This document shows positions 44,201 to 59,200 of a stretch of 64,000 nt of DNA, piece after piece. The DNA lies in the NCBI GenBank assembly GCA_038380795.1, contig CM076259.1, positions 100,427,739 to 100,491,738 of the forward strand. Direction: 5' to 3'. A program made the position numbers and the translations under genes. Numbering within the stretch: position 1 is the first letter of the stretch; each line of letters starts with the position of its first letter. The notes below the pieces were generated by a model. It did no database searches. It had not been told where the DNA came from and worked only from the letters and a program-made list of their open reading frames with translations. Origin of the DNA: Pyrocephalus nanus (Eukaryota; Chordata; Aves; Passeriformes; Tyrannidae).

Positions 44201-47200
44201 CTCTGGAAGGAAAGGGGGAAGTCAGAAAGCCAGTCCTTTACATCCTGTTCCCAGTGCATGGAGCACTTGTACCAAACGACAGCACATTACTGAGGACATC
44301 TGAGAGTTCCTGGGAAAACAGCACATAGAGGTGTCCAGGGCTTTGACAGCGTGCAGCACCAGACTGATCTGCAGGACTTATGCCCATATAAATTGAGAGG
44401 GGGAAATACCCACTTCATCACAGCCCTCAGAGCAATTTGACAAATGCACACCTTACTGTGTCCCTTCTCCACAGGTAAGTTGGCAGACAGTGATCACATC
44501 AGTGCTGTGCCTGATCTGGCCAGTCCTGCCGGTGTGAATCACAGGTCATCCCTGCAGGCAACCCGAATGAGTTCAGCTGGTGAGCCCAATCCATGTGCCT
44601 TTGCAACAAGCCACCTCAAGGTGCCAGAACTGTGGCTCCAGCCATGAGACACCACTGCAGGGTCAGGCGATACATCTGGAAGCTGCACTGAGTACAAGGG
44701 CCCATCCACATGGCAGGCAAACACAGCATTCAGCATGCTGCAAAGTGCAGGATGCATCTGCCTTCTCCCATTCTGACTACTGTTTGGGTCTTGCTCAAGT
44801 CAGCCAGCACAGCCTCATGTCCAGCCTCAGGGCTGTGGCTGTGCAGCAGCATTAGTACAGTCATTGCATTTTCCACCTGCATGATGTTCATGACCACTAT
44901 CTGCTCCTTACAAAGACCTACCTTATTGGCTTAAAGTTGGTATTCGCTTTAAAAATACCTGTTTAACACCTAATATAGCACAGCACCCCATAACAATACT
45001 GGTTTCTTTTGGCTGCTGCTTTCTCACATCTGTGTTTGTGCCTTTATCAAGGCATTGAGAATTTATTTCCACTGACTCACCAGATCTGCTGAAAACATTG
45101 CCTCCAACCCAAGTAAAAGGTTATCTTTGTAAATGTCTGTGTTGCACTGGGCTGGTGCTCTCTCAGCTGTACTCCCTGGTCATACAGAGAGCTGTATTTT
45201 TTTACCTGAAAATAAAGGGCTGCAGTGCCAGCTGTCATAATTAAATGCCAGCTCTTAAAAGCAAAGCTGCAGTACGGGAGGCTGTCAATGAGATGTACAG
45301 CAGACAGAAGTCTGAACCAGTAGCAAGTGAGTGCTCTGTATAGGACTGGGGAAGGGGTGGGGAAAGCGTGACCTATAAGAGGAAGATTTTTAGATGAGAT
45401 CTGAATCCAAGGCACTGAGTGCATCTGTTACTTGTTATTCAAACATCTGTGGCATTTATTTTGCAACAATACAGATGTTAGCCTGTACATATGGGCCAAG
45501 TTCATTTTTGGGTAATTACCTTCCCACTGACCTAAAATTCCCTATGTAGTTAACTCAGAGTAAGTTATTTGCTCTTCTTTTATGCCCATACAGAACATTA
45601 TACTGTGCCCTAGCAAGCTGACATGTTTCATTATAGAGATAGCTGCTTCATAGGTGAATGATTTCTCATGAATTTCATATGTGGTAAAAACTCGAAACCG
45701 CATCTCAGTACTTATGGACAAATAGCTCAGAAGGAATGTGAATACTTAGCAAGAGTACCTCAATTTCAAGATAGTTTTACAAACAAGATGCCCAGAATTT
45801 TGCTGATCCAGGAAAGCTGAAATTCAGCTCGAGGTCAATGTGTCAAGACTTATTTTTTCTAAGAACCGCAGCTTATATTCACTCCCATTCACAAACTGTC
45901 TCCTTGATCTTGCAAAACATGCAAGTGTAGGACCAGCACTGGCATGGTAATGGAACCAAAGATATCAAAACTGAACTCTATTAATCATTAATTTTTTTTT
46001 CTCTCTCTTTGTGGTAAAAAATATGTTCTACTAGACTGAATTTGCAGAGAACCTGTAAAATGAGATGAGAGTATTCTGTAACTTAGAGGATATATCCCTG
46101 TGCTTCTTGTAAGAGTCAGTAGTTTGGAACAACTAGCTTTTCCATTTCTTTTACTTATATATCAAGGGGTTTCATTAATCATAGAATCATAGAATTGTTA
46201 AGGTTGGAAAAGATCTCTAAGATCATCAAGTCCAACTGTCAGGCCAGCACCACTACCATTTTCACCACTAAACCTGATTCTTGTCATGATTCTTATATCA
46301 ACACAGTAAGTTCTAAACCTAAGATGAAATAGTACAAAAAAATTGGCATGCCTTCTCATGATAAGCAAAGATATCTGGTTTTATCTAAAGCAAGAATTTG
46401 TACTGATTTAGGGGGAGTTATATTTTTAAAGCTCTACAAATTCCTTAATGTCGACAGAATACACTGAAATTAACTAACTTCACAAGTACTATTGTGTTAA
46501 AAGGTGATTAGTAGAGGTAATTATTATACCAAAAAAAATGCATGTTCAATAGGCTTTGAATTCTGACAACTAAAAAAACCCACCTCTGATATTGATGTAT
46601 CACTGACAAAGCTAGCTAGGTATTCAGGTTGTTCCTTCTCTTGCTGGTTTTTATATACTGGAAATTGCAGAGTATGGTCAAAGGAAATAGAAGGAGCAGT
46701 GCTCATTACAGACCTGTCTCTGCAGTCATCAGAAATGTATCCTAATTAACTAAACCATGATTGTGCAAAATTCACAGAGGGCCCTTGGAACTGGAAGGTA
46801 TCACTTCTCTGTCAGATGCAGCTCTGCTCAACATTGCCTGGGCTATTCAACTCTGAAGTAAATCTGTTGCCCCTACTTTCTTCATGTTTCCTAACACCTA
46901 TCCAAGCTCTGCAGTTTGATGGGATAGGCTGTTTCCTACCGTGACAACACCAGAATAATTGTATTCCTTCTTCTTATATTTGGCTTCCTCCAGGAGGGAA
47001 CAGATTTTACAGATGACTTTATAACTTCTTCACAGAATTCCCTGTCCAGTATAGAATTTCCTGATGCCCTTTCCCACAACACCACCACCACTAAGATGAA
47101 GTATGACCTGTGCCTCTGGGCATTGCTGACACTGGAAAAGATAGTGAGCTGAAGGCTCTGCTGGCTTTTAAGGGAGGTCTGAATCTCAAGTAGTTGTAGG

Positions 47201-50200
47201 TTTTTACAGTGAGGACATCTATTTTTTTTCTGTGAGCTAGTTGTTCTCAGCTTCCTCTGTAGAAGGACAGAGAAATATAGACCCTTTTAGAGCATGATTC
47301 ATTCAAACTCACATTGAAAGTCTTTTTGCTGGCTGCCCAGCAAGGCCAGGCTCACCAGATCACAAGATGTATCAGCATGGTAGATATTTGGTCAAACATA
47401 TCTCAACATAACTATCTGGGCTATAAAACATCTGAAGAGCAGAACCTAATTTTGTTTCAATCTTGCTAAGTGCCAAAACAGGAACAGTGAAAAGCATCTT
47501 ATGTTTTTTCTTTTGATTCATTTGAGACTAAATGTTCTTCTAAACCCTTGCTAAAGCACCCAGCAGACTGTTCAGCAGCCAGGAGGATATCCCTCATCCT
47601 GATACACTTTGACTGCAGAGGTGGCTGTCCACAATTTAAAAGCTTCAAAACTAAAAGCTTAAAAAATGAAAAGTGTGGAGGATGTGCCAGCTCCACCAGC
47701 AGGACACAGCCCTACAGACTCAACAGCTTCCACTGGGCACTCTCTTGCTGCGGCACAGCAGCACCAATAGCATGTTGTCATTAAATCTTTCCAAAGCATC
47801 TATTTCTGCTCACTCTGTTCTGAAAAGGACAGCAACAAAGGAAAGCACAGAACCTCTTATGGTTTCAGATGAGTGAAGTGTCTTAGGGCTGCTGGCACCA
47901 TGCAGATGTGGAAACTTCTTTCATATACTGCAGTTTAAACTCAAGCTGTCTTTAGATATAGATATACTCTGGCTGACTGAAAAGACCCACTTAGAAGAGT
48001 GCAGCTTTGGAGAGAAATGTAAATAAATGTTTCAAAATGTGAAATTGGAGGAAGGTGTTATGTTCAACAGAGTCCCAGACTTACCTGTCATGTGATGATC
48101 TAGGACTTTATCCCATCTCACAGTGATATCAAGTGAACAGCAGTTAAAATTAGCATTCAAACAGGAGGGGAGCTCCCCCCACTCAGCTACAGAGCAGGGG
48201 AAAGATACATAGATGTCAAACTGACATTTCATTGACATTTCTGCAAGATCCAACTCCTCACAAAAAGCAAGAGGAACAGAACAGCCAACTGTCTGCTTCT
48301 CCTGACTGCAGCTATCTGCACATGCTGTTTCCCACTTTTCAAATACCCCTACCTCCCTTTTTTAGTCTTTCTCTGGTAGCTATAGTCCTTCCTTCCAGGT
48401 TCCCCTCCCATTCTCCACTCTGCTCTCATCATCTTGTACTTCTTGGCTCCAGCTGTGGTTTCATGTTGTTTATTTTTACTTCTTTACCCATGTTCTGCTA
48501 GGTGGGAGTCTAATGAAACCTACCTTTAGCAGCTGTGCTGCTCACCCTCCTGGTGCAGAGGAATATCAGTTTTTTTCCCTTCCATGCCTTCATTCAACTT
48601 TCCTTTACATTGACAGGTTTTAGCAGTAAGCTAGGGTGAGCTGTCACCGTTGTGGGAGTTGTTGGTTGTAATGGTTGCAACCATGTGGAGCAACCATGTG
48701 GAGCAGACCTTTGCTACGTTCTGCATGGTACACATAAGTAGCAAAATTATGATCTTTGGCTGCAGAAAATTTAAAATATACATTTTAAAAAGAAAAAGAA
48801 ACTAAAGAGGGAGTCATTGGGAAAGGGCCAGGGCAATGTCATTTTCATGCTTCCAAAATGAACAAATTGCCTGTGGAGCCATATCACTGGAAAAGTCCAA
48901 ATGTCCTAAACTTCCAGTACCATAAATGTACACCCTGTAGTTCATCAAAGACATAAGGCTACTACCTGTGAGAAATGTTTGAGTAGAACTTTCATAACAA
49001 ATACCAAAGTAGTAGGTTAAAGAACTTAATTTTTATCTCCTCAGTTTGCTGCTGCTCTTAATGTAATTTTTGTAAGAACCTGATCTAAAAATGGATAAAT
49101 CCCATACCTTGAGATAAATCAGATTCATAAATAAATTAAGTTGTATGTTTTTCAAAACACTGACCTCTCATATGTTCTAAAATTATTCTTCAGTCTAAAG
49201 AGGAATATCTGTTTTCCTTTATTTGGGCTATGAGCAACATCATCAGGAAATGATAACGTGGGTTAGGATTGTGATTTTTGGATAATTACAACTTTTTTCC
49301 TTCCAAAAGAAACCATAAGGGGCTATCTCTCTTCTTCCTAGCAATCCTGAATGCCAGAAAAACGCTAAAAGTAGTTAGCATTGGAGAGGAACAAGAGAAA
49401 AGTGGTGATACATTCAATGGCCTTTCCCACCTTGGACACTGACTTAAATCAGGCACTGAGTTCATTACCCCGTTGATTTATGCTATTCAAATATTTGGCT
49501 CATGTATCATGTCATACAGTTGTACAATCCCACACATAGCCTGCATTGTTCAAACTGAGCTCCTTCTTGAGTATTAGTGTTGACAATCTCCTATCAAGAC
49601 CTGCAGCTCAGCAGTTTGCACCTTTTCTCCATCCTTGACAAGCTCCTAGGTTTCTTGCCTAGGAAAAAAATACCCTTCTTAAACTGATGTCCAAGATAGC
49701 CAGCAAAATCCACCTTTATGGAAACTTTTTTTTTTTTGTCTGCATGCACTCCTCTTTTCAGCCTGACACAAATGGTCTTTGCATTAATGCTGTGTTTCAG
49801 AATCTCCTGGAGGTATTTTGAAAAGTAGAGAAAAATATGGAACATAATAGTAAAAAAAATGGCCTGCAAAGGTCCTAAATTTATTTCAGGACCTAAAACA
49901 CGAATACAGGTGAGGCTGTAGGAAGGTGGGGGTTGTTCTCTTCTCCCAAGTAACAAGCAACAGGACAAGAGGAAGAGGCCTCAAGTTGTGTCAGAGAGGT
50001 TTAGACTGGATACTAGGAGACATTTCTTCACAGAAAGGTTAAGAAAACATTGGAAGAGGCTGCCCAAGGAAGTGGTGGAATGAACATCCCTGGAAGTGTT
50101 CAAGAGGCATGCGGATGTGGCACCTGGGGGTATGGTTTAGTGGTGAACATGGTGGTGGCTGGCTTGATGGTTGGACTTGATGATCCTAGAGGTCTTTTCT

Positions 50201-53200
50201 GACTTTAACAGTTCTATGATTCTACAATTCTATTTTCAAGGCCATCACAAGCTATCAGTATTTTTATTTAAGAAAAAAGATGCATGGTGAATAATGTTTT
50301 ATGCACATGAGAAGGCAAAAATAAAGCTTGATTGAACTCTGTATTTTGCTCAATCTGAGGAAAGTCCTGCTTGCATTTCACTCTGTACTCAAGCACACTC
50401 ACAGACCCAGAATACATACTGAAAGCTTTACACAGATGATGACTACTTTCCTTAAGCGCAGCCTCACAATCTTTCTCCACAGTAGGACATAAACCTCTCC
50501 TTAAAGCTAAACATGTGTAAGAGCTCTTCCATTAAGGAATGTTTTTCTGAGTTAGGATCACAGATACTATCATGGCAAGTGCTGCATAAATACCAGTGGA
50601 AATTTTCAACGTTCTCACTGTGTCCAGGGCCAGGACAAATGATTAAGGAACCTCTCAATAACCTTGCACTGTTTTATGATCCATCCTCTCAGTGGTTAAG
50701 CAATAAAAAGAAGGTAACAGCTTTATCTTGCCAGTGAAAGCAGATTATAGCTGCATAACACAGAGTGATGATTTTATTAATGCCATTGTATCACAAACTT
50801 GGCCAAAGATTTAAACTAAGGTCAGACTAAATCTTTCAAAATTAATCAGTCTAGAGGGGTGGAAGTTTCATCTCAAAGTGAGGGCACTTGAACACAAAGA
50901 GTACTGGCAGCATGGGAGGACATTTTGAACCTTTATGCCAGTGTTGTTTGCTTTATGAAGCAGTAGAAACTGCATTCAGTTCAAGAGAAATCGTGTAGAA
51001 GACAAAGACTTGATGCAACCCGAAGGTGAACTGCCCCGTGCCAGACCTGCCTGAAGGCAAATCTCAGAACTAGACTCAAACCAGTTTAAATACTAGGTAG
51101 ATGATTCATTGCCACATGAAAATACCAAGGAACTTTGCTTCTGCGTATGCTGCACCTGAGAATAACCTTCTTTTCTTCCATGATGCATTCCCCAAGGTGT
51201 CTTTACAACAGTGTATGAGGTGATTATAATTGCAGGCTCATCTTCTGGAGATAGTGTCTATAGATCCCTAACATCCCACAATTGTCAAAAATAAAAAATA
51301 AGCTGATTCTTTGATTCTGTTCACCTGACTGAATATGAATTAGTTGTCTGAAACTCCTCTTATAGTTAATGGAGAAAAATAGGTCCACTGGGGGAACATT
51401 CATCTCCCTCTAAAGCCTGTGGAATAAACTGTGCCTCCAAACTGCCTCTTCCTCTCCACTGATGCTGAAGGATGAATCAGCAGATTGCCAGCTTAGCCTT
51501 AGAGAGAGGGCATGAATCCCACTCAACTGAGAGCAGTCAAATGAGATGAAATCCCCTCTCCTTATCCAAAGCACAAGCAATTTATGAGGTACACAAATAT
51601 AACCATCCAGGCAGTGCAACTGCACCAGGGTCTGAAGGACCTGGGACTGGCTGAAGGGCAGCCCTGGCAGCTGCTGGGCAGGGGAATGCACTCCGTTCGC
51701 TGTCTCAAAGCTACGGGGTGGTTACCCAGCCTTGCTGTGGATCACAGCACACAGACTGTGAGCTGATGTGGCCAGGAAACTGCAAGGGAGTTCCCATGGA
51801 AAAGTTTTGTTCTCTCTTGGCAGGAAAATAGAGCAGCTCCTGCCATTGTGAGGCCAACACAAAGATTCTACATTTTCCTGGTGAGAATGGCAAGCTTATG
51901 AGAAGTGTCCAGTAAGACGAACTCCTTTGAGGTTTTTTATCATTATTAGTAGTATTTTAGCATGATTGTGTCTCCTATGAGTATGGAGTGAGGTACAAAT
52001 AAAAAATAAAGAGATAATACCTAAACTGGTGCCTACAACCAAACTAAAAGACAAGAGAAAACAGAGGAAGGCATTCACCCAAAAGAGAGTCCCAAGAAAA
52101 CAGAAAACATTGCTCAGAGTGATGGAGCATGATTTTGAGATAGCAGAGGCTCAACCATTGCCAAATTTTATCATAGCAAATTTTGTCTCTAATACAGCAT
52201 CTTGTATCCTTGGGGTGTTGCATAACAGACAATAAAACAGTGAGAGAATCTTCTGCAGCTTGAAAACATGAGGCTTGGAGGAGTCATTTACTGCCTTATC
52301 AACAAGCAGCTGCATCACCCCATAAACATCTAGCATGAGGCATCTAACTCTGCCACATGTCTGACACATTAGCTTCCAGTAATTTTATCATCACCATTGT
52401 ATTTCATTTCTGAGGAGAGAAAGAGCATTTACTTTTCAACAGCTCCAGAAAAATCATAATTTTGATTCTCTGTCAGCTACGAGTTTCTGATATATGAAGC
52501 CTCATCCTTGGCTGTATCCCCTCTGGAAGCATCATTGTGTGTTATTAGTGCACAAATAAGCTATTTTTAATTCTAGTGAACATGACCACAGAGAGAAAAA
52601 ACAATTAGATATTTTGACTTTCTACTAATATTGTTCTCTGAAACAGATGGGCTTGTCATGAGATTTTTAAGTGGCTATTACAGTCTTTGTCATCATTATC
52701 AGAAGCATAGATGAAATTTCAGGAGCATGCAGCACCTTCAAATGGTGACTGTTGTAAACAAATACTCAAATCTTTTTTAATAAAGTTCCCGCTCTCTCAG
52801 TGCACTGCCTTGTCCAGGCTGAATATTCATTTGATCACCATAGTTTACAGGAAGACTGACAGATATGTTCCTTGTGGGTTTGGGAGGGACATAAAATTAT
52901 AAAACTAATAGTTTGATCAGGTGTTGTATGAGGTAACAGGCAGCTGACAGGGAGACATTGACCTGAGGCTGTCACATTTCTCATTGATACAGATGTGATG
53001 GTTGAGGGCCTCTTTTGCTAAAACCTTGTCAGTACACCATCTAAGACCCAAAACTTGAGAAGCAAGCTCTGCACTGCTTCATCTCTAATGTTCAGTGTGG
53101 TAAAAAGTTTCCTCCAGACTCCCCCTCTTGAGAATCTTCCTTGCTCGGCTCCAGTTCTATTTCCACTGAAGGCTGGAGACCTAATTACCCACTTCCTAAA

Positions 53201-56200
53201 GTTTGTGGTCAAGGTGTGATAAAACAGCTTCTACTTTAGCTGAAGATGATATGTGTTCATAAATAAATCACATTAACTACTCTGTGGCTTCAAGAGAACA
53301 GCTGTTTTATATTTTGAATGGCCTTTTGAACTAGAATAGATCTTTTGTCGTGCTACAGCAAACAAATCAGAGTTCTTGTTCTTTAGTAGCATGCTTACAT
53401 TATCAAAATCCTCAGAGATGAGACATTTTGGTTGCTGTATTCTGTCTTGAATAAATCAGAATACTTAAAACAAATAACTGAAAACATCAGAATTGTACAT
53501 GATTTTGTGAAAGCATAAATCTCAGAAGAATTCATATAATTTTTCATGTCCAAAGCAATCAGAGACTGATAATATTTTATCAAAATCCTTCTTCCAACTA
53601 AATACTTTTAGCCAGCTGTATCTTTACACCAAAATGAGGAGGTTTTTTTCCAGCCAGAAAACATTCTGAGTATCAACTACAAATCTCAATAAACTTGTTC
53701 CCACAGCCAGGTCTTTTGGCTCTCGTGGGAAACATCCTCACAGCAGCTGAACATGATTTTCAAGGTAAAAACATTCAGTGTGCATCATTTTGTTGGCTGT
53801 AATGGTAGATGGAAGAGTAGGTGTGCTAAGGTATGGAGTTTCTTCCTCTTCAAGCCTAGTATTCTGCATTGAGAGTTTACCTTTAGGTCCCTCCTAAAGT
53901 GATCATTCAAATTATATTCGCTTGGTAAGTGAAAAAACACAGATGATTTGTCATAAATGTCCAGTGTGACAACTTGTTAATACATCCTACATGCTACTGA
54001 CAGCCTTGGGAGTCTTACAGTACATTTTCTGAGCCACTACTTGTTTGCTGGTTTGTATCATCTTGCACTGCAGCAATGTGTTGAGGCAGCTGTGATGCTC
54101 AAAACAGAGTACAGCTAGAAACATTATGTACCACTCACTTCACTATACACAAGGGTAAGTGCTGGTCTAACACTGTGATAGGGCACACATGTCAAAAATA
54201 GCATATTATATGTGTTTACAAAAAGCATGTCCAGGCTGTAGTCACTTTCTTTTGATATTTGTCCATTCTTTGGAAGTCACTGTGGTTTGGACAGTGGGTT
54301 TGGAATGGCTCAGTAACAGAGACCTGGATGAAATCAGATGACTATGTATTCTTTTAATACTTGAAAATATTTTTTAATGTGGTGAAGGGTCCTTCAGTTA
54401 GTTCTTTCATTGGTTTCTGGATTTGCCCCAAGACACTTCAGTAAATGTTTTGGAAGTGTGACTAGCCAATTGGACAGCTGGGTTTCAAAATGTCACTTCA
54501 CAAAGCAAAACCATTGCCAATACTGAATGAACTTATGTTACCCCAATCACATGCACAGATTTTCCTGGAATTGTAATTTTTCTTAAGTAATATTTCCCTA
54601 GCAATTCAGGAAAGTATCCTAACACAGTTTCTTAGTCACACTGCTAATTAAAGTGAAAAGTTTTGCCTGTTAGTATGGCACATTCTCTACGTGCAAAGTG
54701 ACATGTGATATAGTAACATGATGCAACTTTCTCACAATTCAACATGACTCAAATAGAATTCCCTCCCCAGCTGCACTCAAATAGTGATCACACTGCAACC
54801 AGTGACCACAAATTCTCAAAACTAACACAGCATGCCTCCTGTCTGAAAGCAGGGCTCAGACCAACCCATCCTGACATCCTCATAATAAGGAAGGCAGTCA
54901 CACCTTTCCAAACCCATCCATGTGGTGACCACATTGAATTGCCAAATCCCACGTGTCCAACTGCATGTCAACTGTACTCAGTAAGACTCTACATTGAAGC
55001 AGCAAGGACCCTAGATGGCGTTCTACCACCAGCTGAGTTAACTCACATTAGGAGGAAAAATGTAAAAAATACGCAGCTGTCCTTCAGGAAGATGAATTTT
55101 TCCTAATGCAAGCAAACTGAAATAGCCTGAGCAGTTGTTCTGCTATTCCTTGATATGGAAACCCATATATTGCTTTTTCATAAGGACATTAAAAAAAAAA
55201 AAAAGTAATTCTGCTGTTTCTTCTCATGGGCAAATGGGATCTCTGCAGCTGTAGTGGGGGCACTCAACAAGGTGTATGGATATCTGCAAAACACGCTGGG
55301 GAGGTAGGAAGCAGGCAGAGAAGTAGATAAGAGAATGGCACATTGTGAGAGGAATAAGAAATCTCTAAGGAATAATGGTTTTTGTAGCAAAGTTATTGTA
55401 TCAGATTTACTTTCCTGCAGCAGAGTATCTTGGGTCGTTTTTTTCCCCCAGCAAAGCTGATCAATACAGTCTTTTTGGGAGTACATCTCAAAGCCAAGCC
55501 CTAGAAACAGCAAAGGTCAGTTTTGTAACTGGACTTACTTACCCTGAGAGAAAGGTCTAAAAGAAACACAGATCCCACTGTAGGGATAACTGTAAAAAGT
55601 ACTGTACAAGGTTTTCAGATGTGAGCCACAACTGATGGCAAAGTTTAATTACTGCTGTCTTAATTTCAAACATCTGATTATTATAATGCATTTCTAAAAT
55701 ACTACATCTGATTAATCTACACAGCCTGATGCACCTTTCCAAGTATGCTCTACTCTCAGACATTACAGTCCTAGCTGAGATGGATCAGCAGCTGGAAGAG
55801 ATTTTTTTGCTATTTCTCATGAGCAAGAACTGCTCTTGATAAAGTAGCAGTTTGTTAGTAGTTCCCTTTCCAATTTGATAAGATGTTGTGTGGCATGGTA
55901 ACAATACAGGATTGTTCTCTTATCCTTCAGTGTACCTTGTCAAGGCAGTAGCAGATAAGTCAGAACAGAGTGACTTCCCTCACAACCTCCCTGGTAGCTT
56001 TCCATTTCTGAAGGAAAAGCACAAACATCATTTCTGCAGGAATGCAGCAAGTACATTTTCACACATTTTTGGCTCATCATGCCTATCAGAGATGGTAATC
56101 AAAGAGAATCAAAAGCAGCAGTGACAAAACTGGGATAATAAAATACTTCTGAAAACCACAATTTCATAATATTTGTTTAAAAGAGTTTCCTAACTTTGAA

Positions 56201-59200
56201 AGGAAGCTGGATTTGAGGATGAAAAGCCTAGTTTAAACAGAGAAATTGTTTCCAATGGCTTTTCCAGTTGCTTTTTCTAGCAGTTGAGCAGTTTGCTGTA
56301 CTTTCAGGAGCTGACTTTGCAGAAGACATCCCATGAGATGGAAGACGTGTTAGAATCTAACTTTTCTATAAACGGAGCAACATTTGCAAGCAGTTATTGG
56401 AGAGGTGTGTAGATCTATCTGAGAAACACTGTCAGTGGTAATTACAGAGACAAAAGCTTACAGCCAGCTCTGCTGCTCAGGTTTCTTCACAGAGCTCTGT
56501 TTTGGTTGTACAGACAGACAGACAGACTGCAGCTGGCTCTAGGAAGGGAGATGTAAAGAGCTTCCTGATTCCTTCCGCTCATGGTGTGATGGCTCTCCAG
56601 TATTTCCATGCCTTCCCAAGGGCAAGGCATCCTCCACTTAGGTGGTCCAGAGTATTAGGATGATGGGGAAGTGTTGCTTCACTCTCTTCAGTGGACAAGG
56701 ACTATGTACCAGCTGTGTTTGGAAAGTGGCTTCCCCCTCTGTCCAGCTTACACTGACAATATGAGACTGTTGAATCTAAGATGTGTTTGAGCAAAAATGA
56801 CCACTCAAGGCTCTATCAATGTTTAGTGAAGAAGTAAAAAAGACTTAGCTGTGGAAAAGCAGTGCATGTAACAGAGAGCAGCCGTGTTTACCTCCCAGCT
56901 AAGCATGTCTAACCCTCGGTCTTTTGATCAGAAAGCAGATTTATAGTTCAGTGACACTCTCAGGCCTATCCATTGTGGGTTTCTCTTCAACAAACCAACA
57001 GAAGATTCACCATGGGGAGAAGACCTCTAAAAAGGAAAAGGCTGTGAGTCTGTTTAACTTGGGAGTGACCAGTTGTCCCCTTCTCTTGCCTGCCTCACAA
57101 CACTTCATTAATAATGTAAAGGGGCAGAATAGGGCAAGGAGCAATGAGATTCAAATTCTCAGAGATCAAGACCTTGGAGCCTCATTAGAGAAGCGGTTTT
57201 AGTGTTGGAAGGCAGAAGCAGCTCTGAGGGATCATTGACTTTTCTTGGCAAAAATTTGCCTCAGGTCTGATGAATATAGGACATAACTCTTTGCATCTAA
57301 TTTTAAAATTCTGGGAAAAGTAACCTGTGTGTCTGTCTTTTCTCTAGGAGAGGAAAAATGTAGAGGGGAGAAGCAGGAATAGAGACAGTGAAGTCTGCAG
57401 TTCTCTAGCCAAGGGGTTCCAAAATGTAAGAGACTTTCAGGACAGAACTTCAACAAAGAATTTTTAAAGCATTTCCTGATGGAAAAAAAACAGATTAAAA
57501 ATAATGCTCAGTCTTCAGAAAAGGCATGTGGAAATCTAACTGTTCCATGAGGACTTTGTATGTCAGTTTGGCACCCTGAACCAAGCCACTTGCCTGCAAG
57601 GTAGGGTGATGACTGCCAGCCTTGATCTTAGCCCAGCTCCAGAGCCGAGCCCTGCTGGACACCTGCATGGATGTGCTGCCCCTGCTTGAGGCTGCCCACT
57701 ACTCCCCATCATGAGCCTGCTCTCCAGTTGTGCCTCACACCACCAGACATTCAATGTTCAGGCTGAAACTTTCCATGCCAGATATCTGCCTCAAAATTAT
57801 TTTATTGATTTTTTTTTTTTGCTTTCTCTGTCAAAATAGTTTGACCGCAGTTGAGGATGAAACTCCTCTTTTATCTATTCAAATATTCAATATTATCTAT
57901 TTCTGTCAGTCTCCTCTTTGCAAACGTCTGGTGTTTCCCTGCTGTGGATCACAGGTGTGCAGTTTTGATACTTGAGGAACCTTTCTTGGCCCAGATGTCT
58001 CCTGCTATCTCTGAAAAAGTTCACCCAAATGTAAAAGCCTCCAAAAGCAACAGCAGGGGCCTGCCAGGGCTTTTCCACAGGGCTTTTCCGCAGATGGGTC
58101 CTGTGCTGACTCCAGTCCATTCATCAGAAGAGTAGGACATAGGTAAGGCTGCTGGCAGTCCAGCCCATGGGGCTGAGATCACAGAACCTGCCCTTCCTCT
58201 CCCTTAGGCCACAGGCATCCAGCAGCTAGGGAAAGGAAGCTGCTGGATTTGCCTATGGAAGGGGAAGGAGATGAATTCTGATGTAAGAGGGCAAGACCTG
58301 GCTGAGGAAGCTGAGAGCATCCTTGGAAACTAGAGCTAAAAATGGGTCAGGAAAAGGAAATCTAGGAAGTTACAACCACAGAGACAAAGTGAGAAGCTAG
58401 GGATGGAGGCAGGAAGCAGGGACCATGATCAGATGTGACTGGAAAGCAAAAAGGTCCATTAGGCCTGTGTATAAGGAGCTTGGACAGGACTCCCGGTGCT
58501 CTCGGAGAAGCAGGACATCCTCACCCAGGAGGAAACAAGTGGGAAGGGGGGTGGCACTTGGAGAGCACAAACAAAAGACCAATGGGGAAACTGAAACCCT
58601 AAGTCCTGGAGGTGAGGGAACACAAGTCAAAAGCTGGGAGTAGAACAAGTCAGGAATGGAGAGAGGAAGGAGGAGCTGGGCCTAACAGACACTCATGCAC
58701 ATGGTGGGGAAAAGGGACTCCTGTGCTCAGAGGAGGATGGGATTTCTGAAGGGTTAGGAAAACCCAGGCACCATGGAGATACTTGCTGAATCATGGCAGC
58801 TTGTACGTAACCTTTTCACGTTCACATCTTTAATCAGGATATTTAAAGAAGGGGGTAAGACAGTATTTAAATCCTTAGCCTCCCAAAACTCTATTGCATG
58901 ATACCACACTAGCACCATCTGATATGGTTTAAGCACCAACAAGTTAAAAACTTCAGGCATTCTGGGCCAAGCTCAGCTATTTTGAACTCCTATAACAGGG
59001 GGAGAACAGGTTGCTGGTGCTTAAGCCTTCCTAGGTCTCATTAGTTGTATATTAGCTGCATTCTGACTTTGGGTTTTTAACCAGGCAATACTTCTCTTGA
59101 AGTTAAAGAACTTTACAAAAATAAGGTATGGCAGGTGAATGCAATATGTCATTTCTGTGTTCTGCAAATTCAGTTTGAGGTGCAAATGGTAAGAATAGGC

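Noticed and set aside
54744..55106. 120-codon plus-strand frame in VEGFD intron 1
   Set aside because: No domain, no splice signals of note and a mixed composition with no codon bias. It is most likely chance.
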